Shown piece by piece: positions 1 to 11,500 of a DNA stretch of 64,000 nt (position 1 is the first letter of the stretch; each line of letters begins with the position of its first letter). The position numbers and the translations under genes were made by a program. Below the pieces are notes generated by a model. The model was not told the origin of the DNA. It saw only the letters and a list, made by a program, of their open reading frames with translations, and searched no databases. This stretch comes from Rutidosis leptorrhynchoides (Eukaryota; Streptophyta; Magnoliopsida; Asterales; Asteraceae), in the NCBI RefSeq assembly GCF_046630445.1, contig NC_092341.1, forward strand, positions 7,132,001 through 7,196,000, written 5' to 3'.

Positions 1-2296
1 GCACTTCTTTCAACCAGAAAGCACACTTAGAAAATTTAGCGTATAGCTGTTCTTTTCTCAACAACTCTAATATTAACCTTAAATGCTGCTCATGCTCTTG
101 CTCACTCTTGGAATAGATAAGAATGTCATCAATGAAAACAATAACAAACTTATCTAAATATGGACTACAAACTCGATTCATGAGGTCCATGAATACAGCT
201 GGCGCATTCGTCAATCCAAACGGCATGACCAAAAATTCGTAATGACCGTAACGTGTCCGAAAAGCAGTTTTTGGTATATCTTCTTCTTTGACGCGTAATT
301 GATGATAGCCCGATCTTAGGTCAATTTTTGAGTACACACATGATCCTTGCAGTTGATCAAATAAGTCGTCAATTCTCGGTAGTGGATACCGATTCTTGAT
401 AGTTAACTTATTTAATTCACGATAATCTATACACATCCTAAAAGATCCATCTTTCTTTTTAACAAATAGAATCGGAGCTCCCCACGGTGAAGTACTTGGT
501 CGTATGAATCCACGATCCAGTAATTCTTTTAACTGACTCTGAAGTTCTTTTAACTCGGACGGTGCAAGTCTATATGGCGCACGAGCCACTGGTGCAGCTC
601 CTGGTACTAAATCTATTTGAAATTCTACAGATCTAAATGGAGGTAATCCCGGCAACTCTTCCTGAAAAACTTCAGGAAAATCTCTTGCCACAGGCACGTC
701 GTTGATGCACTTCTCTTTTTCTTTCTTTTCGACTTTATTAACATGTGCTAGAATAGCATAACATCCCTTTTCTAAACACTTCTTGGCTTTCAAACAGCTA
801 ATGAGTTTTAACTTTGAGTTACCCTTCTCTCCATAAATCATCACCGGCATTTTATCCTTACAAGGAATGCGAATTGCCTTCTTGGCACACACAACCTCAG
901 CTCCTACTTTGGACATCCAGTCCATGCCGACTATTACATCAAAACTTCCTAATTCTACGGGTATCAAGTCAATTTTAAACGTTTCTCCGGCTAAATTTAT
1001 TTTACAATCACGACAAATTTTATCGGCTTTAATTAGTTTACCATTAACTAACTCAATCATGTACTTAGCATCTAGAGGTAATGATGAACAATTCAATTTA
1101 GCGTAAAAGCCTCTACTCACGTAACTTCTATCGGCACCAGTATCAAATATAATAGATGCGGATAAGTTATTAATGGTAAACGTACCCGTAACAAGCTCCG
1201 GGTCTTCACACGCCTCTCTAGCATTAATAACAAATGCTCTCCCTCGTGCAGGTCCGATATTCTTCTCTGGATTCGGGCACTGGCTCTTATAATGACCCTG
1301 TTTCCCACATCCATAACAAGTAACAGTAGCCAAAACAGTTCTATTTGCATTAGTGGCAGGAGTCTTGGTACCATTTGTATTTGTAACGAGAGCCCTACAA
1401 TCTTCAGCAAGATGACCCTTTCGATTACATTTGTTGCATACCACATTACAGTAACCAGAGTGATGTTTGTGGCATCGGTTGCATAAAGGATTTTGTCCTT
1501 TATAACCAAAGCTTAAACCACTACCCGCACCTTGCGTGATTTCTTGTTTCTTAAAAGATTGTTGTTGGTTACCTCGATCATAATTTCCATTCCACTTTCT
1601 TTTGTTACCTGATACCTTCACATCAGTATTGGATACTTTCTTATCCATGATGACCTGATCCATTAGCTCGTTTGCCATGGTTATAGCTTCATGAATTGTC
1701 TTAGGTTTCGATGCTGTAACATTTGCCTTGACCTTTTTGGGCAAACCATCTTTGTACATTTCAATCTTCCGTTCTTCGGTTGGAACCAATTCAGGACATA
1801 GCAAAACTAATTCCATGAATCGCTGATTGTAGTTGGTGATTTCAGTACCAATAACCTTCAGACTTCGTAATTCATCTTCCAACTTCCTAACCTCGTTCCT
1901 TGGACAATATTCGTTGATTAACATTGTTTTGAATTCTTCCCATGGAGTATCATAAGCTACATCTCCTCCTACAGCCTTCACAAAATTTTTCCACCACGTG
2001 AGTGCACTATCTTGTAAAGTGCACGATGCATACTTGGTCATGTCCTTTTCAACACAACCACTGATTTTAAACACAGTCTCCATCTTTTCTATCCACCGGG
2101 TTAAACCGATCGGTCCTTCTGTTCCACTGAATTCTGAGGGCTTGCAAGCTTGAAAAGTTTTGTAAGTGCACCCCACACGAGGATTTGGGTTAACTGCAGC
2201 ACCTCTTGCAGCCTCGACCCATAACATTCTGTCGTTCACTCGCTGATTGATGAGTTCCTGGATTTCTTGTTCCGTCATTCGGTTCAATCGCGCCAT
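1..2296 (-). CDS. Gag-Pol polyprotein of gypsy element A (gag, protease, RT; partial at C-terminus)
   Basis: The frame opens at the ATG at 2296-2294 ([15 protein letters not shown]...) and I find no stop before the window edge, giving about 765 residues. Seen in order: a gag capsid-like region ([23 protein letters not shown]), two CCHC knuckles of spacing CX2CX4HX4C (CNKC...GH...C and CYGC...GH...C) that would bind RNA, an aspartic protease active site [10 protein letters not shown], a linker with GMDW, and RT motifs ([28 protein letters not shown], catalytic FIDD near 120-135). Gag and Pol are fused in one frame, as is usual in plant chromoviruses. RNase H and integrase lie outside the window. 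The unbroken frame suggests a relatively young copy. The start is chosen by alignment with the gag starts of B and C. Confidence 0.88.
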   Translation of the reverse strand, partial: MARLNRMTEQEIQELINQRVNDRMLWVEAARGAAVNPNPRVGCTYKTFQACKPSEFSGTEGPIGLTRWIEKMETVFKISGCVEKDMTKYASCTLQDSALTWWKNFVKAVGGDVAYDTPWEEFKTMLINEYCPRNEVRKLEDELRSLKVIGTEITNYNQRFMELVLLCPELVPTEERKIEMYKDGLPKKVKANVTASKPKTIHEAITMANELMDQVIMDKKVSNTDVKVSGNKRKWNGNYDRGNQQQSFKKQEITQGAGSGLSFGYKGQNPLCNRCHKHHSGYCNVVCNKCNRKGHLAEDCRALVTNTNGTKTPATNANRTVLATVTCYGCGKQGHYKSQCPNPEKNIGPARGRAFVINAREACEDPELVTGTFTINNLSASIIFDTGADRSYVSRGFYAKLNCSSLPLDAKYMIELVNGKLIKADKICRDCKINLAGETFKIDLIPVELGSFDVIVGMDWMSKVGAEVVCAKKAIRIPCKDKMPVMIYGEKGNSKLKLISCLKAKKCLEKGCYAILAHVNKVEKKEKEKCINDVPVARDFPEVFQEELPGLPPFRSVEFQIDLVPGAAPVARAPYRLAPSELKELQSQLKELLDRGFIRPSTSPWGAPILFVKKKDGSFRMCIDYRELNKLTIKNRYPLPRIDDLFDQLQGSCVYSKIDLRSGYHQLRVKEEDIPKTAFRTRYGHYEFLVMPFGLTNAPAVFMDLMNRVCSPYLDKFVIVFIDDILIYSKSEQEHEQHLRLILELLRKEQLYAKFSKCAFWLKEV

Positions 2297-2664
2297 ATTC
2301 TTCTATAAGAATGAAAAGAAAATAATTATTCACATGGAATATTATAGATGTAATGTATATTTACAGTACATTATAGCTTATTAATAATATGAACCAGGTA
2401 TTATTATAAAAGCCTTTTCTTCTTATTAGCGTTTTATAATTATATCTAGGGTAGTACCTACCCGTTAATGTCCATACTTAATAGCTTAGTACAGAATCAA
2501 TTACTACCATCTAAATAATACTTAACCATGGAAAATTATTGCATTTCACACTTCACTATTTTACATATGCTTATCTTACATCGAACATTAAGCAAACCAC
2601 ACTAATAATATTATACAAAACATTATATGATCCCATTGTTTAATACGGCAGCGCATCGTTTGGT
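2297..2664 (-). other. Leader between accessory ORF and gag of element A
   Basis: No coding frame. It contains the palindrome GGGTAGTACCTACCC followed by GTT at 2449-2466, which is conserved at the same place in B, C and D and resembles the 3' polypurine-tract motif. In B and C an F-box gene lies immediately upstream of the equivalent leader; here the accessory ORF does. Confidence 0.6.
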
Positions 2665-3099
2665 CTATTTTCTAAGACGTTTAGGTTCAATGAATCGCCT
2701 AACGCTTATCCTAGCTGTCTGCCTATATTTTGGCTGTGGGACTGAAGAACTAGATGCCGGGATAGAATGAATAGGAATAGCGGGAATAGGGGTGGTAGTG
2801 TCTAGTGGAGTTGGTGCCACATCATCCTTACTAAACTCGGGATTTGAATTTTCTAATTCATTAGCCTTTCGTTTCTTTCCTAGTTCGAACTTGTCTTTCG
2901 TAATTTCTTGTATTTCTTCCTCGTGTTCACTTTCCTCCTCGGGTTCACTTTCCGGGTTCTTTATTGTTGGTTCATCCGGAATTTGTGAGTCTTCCCCAAA
3001 GATATTATTTTCGTCATCGGATAGGTTAATGACTGAAACACCATCTGAAGATTCTGATTCGGAGTCGCTGAATGTGATAATAAGTTTTGAGCCCGACAT
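2665..3099 (-). CDS. Acidic low-complexity accessory protein of gypsy element A
   Basis: A 144-residue frame between the primer-binding site and gag. The N-terminal half is very acidic and Ser-rich (SDSESESSD, SEPEEESEHEEE). A basic cluster GKKRKANE could be a nuclear signal. The C-terminus is Pro/Thr/Ser-rich and ends in a basic tail (TARISVRRFIEPKRLRK). Its position, the EPEEES stretch and the TARI motif near the C-terminus match the accessory ORFs of B and C, so I read these as one diverged family. I do not recognise a known domain. Predicted largely disordered; a chaperone, nuclear targeting or chromatin role would be speculation. Confidence 0.65.
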   Translation of the reverse strand: MSGSKLIITFSDSESESSDGVSVINLSDDENNIFGEDSQIPDEPTIKNPESEPEEESEHEEEIQEITKDKFELGKKRKANELENSNPEFSKDDVAPTPLDTTTPIPAIPIHSIPASSSSVPQPKYRQTARISVRRFIEPKRLRK

Positions 3100-3191
3100 C
3101 TATCACACAACAACTAACCCATTAGTACTCCATAATATTTACATATAAATTTTAACCAACAATGATAAGCAATGGTTGTTAAATCAGATCC

Positions 3192-3251
3192 GGTCAAAGT
3201 CCAGACTTACTAATGTATCCTAACGACTTATCAGTTAGACACACTAATGCA
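3192..3251 (-). promoter_or_regulatory. Conserved gypsy leader motif (copy in A)
   Basis: On the minus strand two near-repeats, GCATTAGTGTGTCT and a diverged ACATTAGTAAGTCT, lie about 30 bases apart and are followed by GGACTTTGACC. The same arrangement is present just after the primer-binding site in B, C and D. Conservation in an untranslated leader suggests a packaging, dimerisation or translation signal; function is inferred only. Confidence 0.5.
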
Positions 3252-3273
3252 AACCTGGTTCGCTAAGACCACT

Positions 3274-3285
3274 GCTCTGATACCA
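3274..3285 (-). promoter_or_regulatory. Primer-binding site, tRNA-Met type
   Basis: The minus strand reads TGGTATCAGAGC two bases inside the LTR edge. This is the usual initiator-tRNA-Met primer site of plant gypsy elements. Confidence 0.85.
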
Positions 3286-3287
3286 CA

Positions 3288-6195
3288 TGTCATAACCCGT
3301 CCTTAACCATAAGAACGAGTTAGATAACGTATGATTTCATTGCGAGGTATTGACCTCTATATGCGACATTTTTAAAAGAACAACTGCATTTATTTTACAT
3401 TACAAACCATAACTCTTATGTTAATACAAGCTTTAGACAATATAAAGATGATTATCGTTTAGCGATAATCTTAGACTTACAAACTTTATATGTGATGATA
3501 ACAATACGATTTCTAGCATATTTTACATTACAATTCCTCGGATATGCAGTTTTATTTTTGACACAAATATGCATACTCAAGATCTTGCTTAAATTCAACA
3601 TGTTGCAGCGGAAGCTTTTAGTTATCACCTGAGAATAGACATGTTTAAAACGTCAACATAAAGTTGGTGAGATATAGGTTTAATGCCGGCAGCGGTATAA
3701 ATATAGACCACAAGATTTCATATGTAAACATTTTAATAAAAATATTCTAAGTGGTTGAGCACTTGGTAACCATACTTAACATTTAATCACGTCGCATATT
3801 CCCTTTATTATGAAATCTTACTACACCGTACCAAGTGTAGTCACAAAACGAAGTACTGTGCAACCGTTGAATACTGGTCGTCCAGTCCGGTTGGGGTTGT
3901 CAGGCCCGATAGATCTATCAACAGGATTCGCGTTTACAATACCGCTGTAAATAACAGTTACCAAGCTACAGGGAAGTATGCCAGTGGTACAACTCAACGT
4001 AGAATATATATTTCAGTTACTTGTGTCCATAACGTAAAACATAAAATACATGTATTCTCATCCCGAAATACTTAGAGTTTAAAAATGGGACTATATACTC
4101 ACTTTCGTCTTGAAGATATGTAATTTTGACTTGGTCTCCGATTGATATCACGAACCTATCCATATATAATATATCAATACCTTTTCTTTTTAAACAAACG
4201 TCACATATATATACTTATAATACTTTTAATACTTTTAATAATTCCTTAGTCCGTAGTTAGCAGTCCGATGTTAGTAATTCAATTTTAATGGTTCATTTTT
4301 AGGTGTTTAATAAACCCCCAATGAAATAAATAAAAACCCCCATCGTATATGTATTGGTCGAGATTAATCTTGACCCACGGTACCGGTGTTGTCAAATGAC
4401 GTGTTGCGTACATAAAGTACCGGTGTTGTCAAATGACGTGTTGCGTACAATCATGGGATCTTATGATTAATCTTCTCGTATTTTTTACGGGTGATCCTGA
4501 ACCATATAAAATTAAATTATGAGTACATATATATAAAATATCATGTTATTTTAAAAAGATGTGATTTATTTAATTTTCTCCAATTATTTTCGTAGCTAAA
4601 CTAGTCTTAGATATCCGATCTCGTTTTGGTCATAGTTTCTTCGTTACAACTCCGTTTTCGTTGATTCAACTTGCCACTTCCTTGGATCGAGTCCCTCTTT
4701 AAGACTATGAACTGTAAATACCTTAGTTTGTATTCAAAATCACAGGTCATAGGTCAAACTTTAGTGAAACTTATGAAGTTAATCATTTTCCATCATGTAA
4801 ACAACCTTAAATGATTATTTTTCTAAAAATACTTATACTTTGAGTTAAATCATGAAATTTTTATGTGTTATCATATTCATAGTAAAAATAATTTTTCCAG
4901 AAAATAAACCTCCAATTCAAAGTTTAAGATGGTTTTTAATTATCCAACCCAAAACAGCCCCCGGTTGCACTCCGACGTCGTAAATTCAGTTTTTAAGGTG
5001 TTCTTTGAAAAACCAAGTTATACCTTGTTAAATTAGCATATATTTATGATATATTACAGGTCTTGAAGTATTTTAAAAGTTAAGTGAGAAGGATCTATTT
5101 AGTTTGCAAACAAGTTTGAAAACATTCAAACTATGTTCTTGTTGTTAAAATTTTATACCACAAAATAAGATAGCTATATATATATATGAATCGAATAAGG
5201 TTATGAACAAAGTTACTACCTCAAGTTACTTGGACAAGATTGCTGTAAAAGAGAAGTAAAAATCTAGAACCAAAAGAGTGATGGAGTTGGATGAAAGATT
5301 GGAAGTAAACTTGTGTTCTTGAAAGGATTCTTGAAGTGTTTTTGTAAGGTTTTTCTTATGGTGATTAAGTGATGTTTTTGAAGCTAGATCTTCATGGTTG
5401 TGAGCTGAGATGGTTAAGGTGTTTAGGGTTCATAAGTGTGTGTGTATTTAGCTAGAGATTTGAGGTAAAAATGAATCAAAAATGGAGTACTCTTAACCCC
5501 TTTAAAAACGTGAATGGGGGGGAGACAAAGACAATTTTCAAGTTTGTAATCTTGTTAATTAGTCATACAATAATACAAAAGTAATTACCTTATACATAAG
5601 GCATGAACAAGGGCTGGTTAGGTGGTGATTTGATGTGTATATACCAATAGTAAATACGTATAGAAGCTAGGTATGATACGAGTACATATACTCTAGATAT
5701 ACGTATAGAAATCCTGTGAAAACGGAACGAGGATTCAAATATAATTATCTTTTGTGAATATACTTATATTGTTTTATGTATTTAAGTCCTTAAAAAGTGA
5801 TTAAATACATTACATATACGATATATGTATAAACATTATAGGTTATAAGTATTTATATCAAAAAACGTTACTTAAAGTTATCGTTTTGAAAACTTAAGTT
5901 AGTAGTTTCAAAATATACTTATAACTTATTGTTATTAATACAAAATGAGATATTAAAACATCCTTAGATCATGTTAAATATGTATATATACATATATATA
6001 CACAAACGTATAATTATCATATGTTATATAGTTCGTGATATCATCGGTCAAACTAGACGGTCAAACGTTGTGTAAATCTCTTTTCAAAAACATAAGTCTC
6101 AACAATTTGGGTTGCTTATCATGTTGGTAAGGTTTAATTTATGTAAATATTAATCTTATAAGTATAGATCGATCGAAAAAATCCGGGTCATTACA
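3288..6195 (-). repeat. 5' LTR of gypsy element A (2.9 kb)
   Basis: On the plus strand it begins TGTCATAACCCG and ends GGGTCATTACA, so in element orientation it starts TGTAATGACCC and ends GGGTTATGACA. It lies directly next to the primer-binding site. The region around 3880-4070 shares the 'AGATCTATC' block and 'GTATTCTCATCCC' with the LTRs of B, C and D; the rest is mostly diverged. It contains a 37-bp tandem repeat at 4381-4448. No credible ORF. Confidence 0.85.
4381..4448. repeat. Tandem repeat with TGACGTG (bZIP-like) core in LTR A
   Basis: A 31-base block is repeated exactly after a 6-base spacer (4381-4411 and 4418-4448). Each copy contains AAATGACGTGTTG. TGACGT/ACGTG cores are established plant bZIP binding sites. 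The position within U3 fits an enhancer; activity is not shown. Confidence 0.6.
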
Positions 6196-6929
6196 ATGGT
6201 GAACAAACAAGATGACGAAGAACATGAACTTACAAGCGTTTTAAATCGGACAAACCCTACCCATTCCTTGACGGCGATGCGAAGCGCCGGAGAAAGTTAG
6301 AAGAAGAAGATGAGAGATGACGATGATAAAAAGTCAAAGTTAGATAAAAAGTATGATTTAAAGATAAAAAAAAGATAAAAATTCGAATTAAAAAGTTGAG
6401 GGACTCGGATTGCAATTTTGTGTATAAACGAAGGACCAACGAAGCAAAAAAGTCAAAGAAAAGAGTAAAAAGACGATTTTACCCTCACATGCATGGCACA
6501 TGTCAAAGGTTAATGGCCAATTTAGACGGAAGTTAGACGGAGGGACTCGGATTGCAAAATTTTGCAAATAAAAAGGACTCGAAAATCCAAAAAAAACTTG
6601 AGGGACTCTGATTGCAATTTCATGTATAATTGAAGGACCAACGGAGCAAAAAAGTCTATTACATATGAGGAAATATTATAAAAAATTTTGTATAACCAAT
6701 GTATATCCATTAACCGCTTAATCCACTAGATATGGATATAGATGGATGAACTGAAATTAAATGGATATGGATATGAATATGGATGAACAAAAACTAAATG
6801 GATATAAATATGGATATGACGTCACCTAAACTATATCCGATCCATTGTCATTCCTAATTGTCAATATAAACATAAATTAGTTAGTTTTTAAACCATTTAA
6901 AGTTAATAATATAGTAACTATAAGTATAA
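6196..6929. other. Non-coding flank with low-complexity direct repeats
   Basis: No supported gene. The phrase GAGGGACTCGGATTGCAA and the phrase GGACCAACG(A/G)AGCAAAAAAGTC each recur (about 6400-6450, 6540-6560, 6598-6660). An ATGGATATGGATAT-type degenerate repeat follows at about 6727-6830. It looks like decayed transposon end sequence, but I cannot name the family. Confidence 0.4.
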
Positions 6930-6939
6930 CTATCTATTA

Positions 6940-7055
6940 CATCATATAAAGCACAAGGGTTAATCCTAGGTGTCGCTCCACTAATCACCCATTAATTAAG
7001 GTAATCCACATGTTAATCAACCATTAGTGGGATTAATCCACTAATACTACCCTAA
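6940..7055 (+). repeat. Left inverted repeat of the RPA segment
   Basis: The outer 19 bases match the right repeat perfectly in inverted orientation; the inner part is interrupted by small indels and substitutions. It includes two AATCCAC-type blocks. Confidence 0.6.
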
Positions 7056-8223
7056 TCAAATGCCACGTGTCCTGATTAACATCTCAGTTTTTAATGGAAA
7101 AAAACGAACAAAAAACTACACAATCCTAATCCGCTTCACCCCTCTATCCGTCATGTTCTTCTTCGATTCATCAGAAAAATTCAAAATCCTTTCATCGCCA
7201 CTCACATACCATAATTTCAGACTCAATTTGCTGAATAAAATGATGTATTAACTACTGAAAAATGATGAATAATTCGGCAAAGTGGTTAAGCAATTCTGGG
7301 TTCAATCGTAACCCGATGTTAAAGAATTACTGAATAATGAACCCTAATTTTGGTCTTCATTCGGATGTTTAACATCAATTTTGTCAAAGGCTATCAGATC
7401 TGCAACGATTTTTCGATCTTCAATATGCAACATGTTTGTAAGTTTTACCCTAATTCTTATTTTATCAATGCCGTTAATGATATTGATAATGATGATTATC
7501 AAATACAAATGGAGATTGGTATTTTTGATCTTCACGGTAAATTATGAATTCTTTTTAAATTTACAGTTCTTTCAAATCGCATTGCACAAATTTTAGGGTT
7601 ACTTATATTCGATTTAACTTTATTTAGTCGTGTTGTTTATACATTTTACCATTTTTGAATAAATGTTTAATTGTTTATGCCTGCAAAACTGTTCTATCCA
7701 TTTCAACATGTTTCCTTATTTCAAAATATATGATTTATATGTCAAAGAGAAAAAATATGTTGTTTGATTCACATTTAACTACTTAATATCTGTATCAAAT
7801 TTTATAAAAAAATCTAAGATTACCAAATTTCGGATTATTAATGCTTATTGGAATGAAAATCTGTATTTTTTTTATACAAATTTGCAAATGATATAGTACA
7901 ATAACAAATTTGTTTCCCATTTTACAGTATTATCTTTAATTTTTGTAAAAAGTCAACAAACTGTACTATATTAAAGCCAATATTGAGTTGTTATTTTTGT
8001 AAAATATAAATTACTATAGTTTTATACATTAAGCAAAAATTCAAAATAATCAATTGTCTATAACTGTTTCCTTAGTTAACTGCTATCACGAAATTCATTC
8101 CTTAAAAAAGAGCAAATCAGTTTTTTTTTTACAATTTATCTGCAGACATCCATCTATAAATCCAACTTCAGTATTTCATTTTTTCAACACAGTTTCATAA
8201 TACAATGCATTCTTTCAAAGACA

Positions 8224-10853
8224 ATGGAATCCAGAATGGTTATGGTTGGATCTATTAATCAAAGGAATCCAAACATCAATATCCGCCTTAAAATCTTGAG
8301 CATTGAAACCATGACAAGGGCGGCTTTAGACAATGGTTTGCCTTTTCTTGATATAACAGCAGTTGATGAACTGGTACTTTCTTTTGTTTTTAGTTTATTA
8401 TACTTTTAATTTTTATTATTTGATTAGTTATATTGCAAATGGTAGATTCCTATTTAGTAAATACTGATTTACTCATCTTTTTTAGGGTGATCGTATTGGC
8501 ATTGTTGTTAGAAATCAGAACAAGGATAAATATGAATAGCTTTTAAAAGAACAGGACCAATATTTGATCAAAAACGCCTTTGTTTGTAACAATCCTAATA
8601 AAAACAAGCTTGCTCATTGGCTTCATCAATCGAAGGTCATGATTATCAATAAATCTGCTTTGATTTCAGTTCCTTCAACAGAATGGAATGGCAGTGATGG
8701 TTTCAAGTTCATCCATTTTTCTGATCTAATAACTTGCCGACTACCAGAGAAGGCAACTGCAGGTCCTTAATTCAATCCTTAATTTATGATTCTATAGATG
8801 TTACTAAACATCCTCATATGTTGTTTCATTAATAAATATTATTCAACTGACATAAAAATATCTTTCACTATGCAGATGTAATTGGAAGAGTCCATTTTGA
8901 TAATCGCGAACCTAAGTCTTATGGTGGCAGTGCTGAAGAAAAGTCTCAATATATCAACCTGGAATTAAAAAATCTGGAGTATTATCAACCACTTTTAATC
9001 AATCATATCCATCACATCCAATGTATATTTTAGTATAATAAATATCCTCACTAACATATCTTTTTTATTTTACAATTAATAGTGGACAAATTGTTGGCTG
9101 CACTTTATTTTCCAAGTACATGACCAAGTTTCTAACTTTGATGAAAGATATCCCAGACAATCAGTGTGTTGTGCTCATTATTCAATTTGGCCCTACTGCA
9201 AAATATGGAAGTAAGTAAAAAAAAAATTAAAAATAACTATTAAGCCATTCCATACTAACACACCATTTTGTTTTGAGAATGCAAGTTTTCTGACATTAAT
9301 TTTTCATTGTATTTTCGAAAGATCATTTGACTGTAGGTACAGATTGGAATTTCAGCAGAATTTATATTGACACTGACCTTCCAGCTATCAAAGAATTCAA
9401 ACAAAGGTTTGTACACTTTCACAAATTAAAAACTCCTCATAAGTTAACTTGGATTGTCACTTACTCTGTACCACAAATATGTAGTCTTGAAGCAATGTGC
9501 AACAAAGATGATTCAGAACAGACATTAGGACCTTCTTTGACACTAGCACTGACACCACCTGTTAAATCACTTGATGATTGGTTTACCAGTGCCTTGTGTG
9601 TTCAATGTTGTGACTTGTCCTTCGAAAATGTACGTTATACCGAATATTATGCACTTAGATTCCTTTATCAAAGAAATTATGTTTAATATATAAGTGTTTG
9701 TAAGTAAGCACACACCTTCATCTGATTTTGACAACAGACTGGGATTTTTATTGTACACGCTGAAATCATTGCAATTGAGCCTGATGAACAATGGTCATAC
9801 ATTGCATGTAAAAAGTGCCACAAAAAAGCAAACACCATCAGTAAGGAAGTTGATTTGACCATCGACGTAGATGAACAACTTGCATTGAAACGTAAATGTT
9901 CGGCATGTGAAAATCCTCATGTTGTGGTCAGGTACGTAACATCCTACGCCAATCAACCTTTAATGTCTTTTATAAATTACATAAAATATATTCATGCCTA
10001 TCTAAGTGTACCAAACTGCATATATTAGGTTCAAAGTCAGTGTTCGTGTTGCGGATGAAAACGGAGTTGCAACTCTTACTCTTTTCGAGAGTCAGGTTTT
10101 AAAGTATGTCAAAGAATCAGCGTATACTTTAACAAAGTCATTGCTAGAAGATCAAGATTTCCCTGTTGAGTTAGATGCCCTTTTAGATAATACACTGCTT
10201 TTCAAGTTAGAGGTTAGCGGCTATAACAAGAAATACTCAACATCAAATTACACTGTTAAGGATGCGACCACTGAAGCTGCATTTATTGAGAAATACAATG
10301 AACAACTCAAGGTTGAAAATTAATTAACATTTTTACGTTATTACGCTATACCTTTATCCGTTCTATTTCTGAAACAAATCAAAAACATTTATACAGTTTT
10401 TATCAGATATCTACATTTACACGTTATCTTATTTTGCAGATTGACAAATCAAAGATAAGCACTCTCTCAATAAAAGAAGACATCAGTGAACTTTCAATGT
10501 CTGCAAAGGTTTTACTACACTTTTTCTATATTAATCCTTGCATATACAACATTTTCACAAGCTTTTATTTATTTGTTATACATTTCTTCATTCAATTACA
10601 CATGAATGACAACTATAAAGTACACAAACTAAATCAATAGACATTAGTCAGTCTACTAACAAGTTTATCTTGTTTCTGTATAGTGTGGATCGTCATCCCT
10701 GCCAACTGAGAAAAATCATGCTATCGATCTTTCACTTAACACAAGATTCACCCTACCGAAAAAAGTTGTGAAGCAAGAACCCAAAGAAAGTCCACTTTCA
10801 GTCAATTGCAGCACCAACAAAGCTAAGAAGTCTATCAACCTTGGCGATGTTTA
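8224..10853 (+). CDS. Replication protein A large subunit-like (RPA1/RPA70-like) gene, spliced, possibly decayed
   Basis: RPA1 is the single-stranded-DNA-binding subunit used in replication and repair. Readable exons are about 8224-8370 (MESRMVMV...), 8486-8762, 8876-8980, 9082-9210, 9322-9630, 9739-9931, 10029-10312, 10440-10508 and 10683-10853 (ending GDV then TAA), with mostly GT/AG edges. Recognisable pieces: an OB-fold start (GDRIGIVV), a second OB fold (DVIGRVHF ... GQIVGCTLFSKYM), and the C-terminal zinc-ribbon domain (ACKKC ... KCSAC, then VRVADENGVATLTLFES). The protein is shorter and more diverged than a housekeeping RPA1, and lacks a clear N-terminal regulatory domain, like Helitron-associated RPA proteins. 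An in-frame TAG at 8537-8539 breaks exon 2 unless splicing differs, so it may be a pseudogene. Exon borders are by eye. Confidence 0.6.
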
Positions 10854-11074
10854 AATTTTTCATTTTAGTTGATCTGTTTTTTCTACTCCATGCTTTTTTT
10901 GACAATATGTTTGATTATCATTTTCATTTGTTGGTGTTTTGAAGTTATCATTTATTTCCTTTGAACTATTTAATTTAAAGAATGGTTTTCATTATATTAT
11001 AGTCTTTTCATTTTATTTAAAAATTACATAATACAGTTATTATTAAACCTTATGTGTTTATACCTTATGTGTTT

Positions 11075-11500
11075 CAGTATATTATAGGCTTAGCAAGCGT
11101 CTATTTATTGGCGACTTGACTGCCGCTTAGAGCCTAAATTGAACTCCAGGCACGATGTAAAACCCATAAAAATTTGATTCTACCATTTCATGGCGTCTCT
11201 GTTTATTTTGTTTATTTTTTATTTTCCTATTTATTATTACTTTTTTATATATTTATCTATTTATTTCATGTTTTTTTTTATATTGCTTTTTCTCATTCTT
11301 CATGGCCGGAGGTCCCCTTGAAAGCAATCTCTTTACCCGTCGAATAGAGAGAGGGAGGACTTTCTTCGCTCTTGTGAGTGTTTAACTCGGGGTGGAGAAA
11401 TGATTTCTCTTTATTCTAGGATAGATGAATGATTATCTACATTCAACCTCCCCATACCCCACGCATATGGGATTGGGTATTGTTATTGTTGTTGTTGTAG
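11075..11500 (+). mobile_element. 3' tail of an RTE-type LINE (5'-truncated)
   Basis: The stretch with CATGGCCGGAGGTCCCC, AGAGAGAGGGAGGACTTTC and CCTCCCCATACCCCACGC ends in GGGATTGGGTATTG followed by a short (TTG)n run. Plant RTE LINEs characteristically end in TTG-type repeats with this kind of sequence. No RT coding remains. The 5' limit is approximate, and a SINE using an RTE tail is an alternative. Confidence 0.6.

Larger units (their letters stand above)
1..6195 (-). mobile_element. Ty3/gypsy chromovirus-like retrotransposon A, 5' part (runs off window start)
   Basis: On the minus strand the order is LTR (6195 to 3288), tRNA-Met-type primer-binding site, leader, acidic accessory ORF, then gag-protease-RT continuing past base 1. 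The RT and gag sequences closely resemble those of elements B and C, whose pol ends in a chromodomain-like region, so a Tekay/Del-type chromovirus is inferred; A's own 3' half is outside the window. The 3' LTR is not visible, so the target duplication and age cannot be judged. Confidence 0.9.

Noticed and set aside
1117..1509. 130-codon minus-strand frame
   Set aside because: Out of phase with the gag-pol reading that contains the zinc knuckles and protease motif.
7060..7596. Several short open frames on both strands
   Set aside because: AT-rich, mutually overlapping, no homology recognised; more likely leader or non-coding sequence of the RPA segment.
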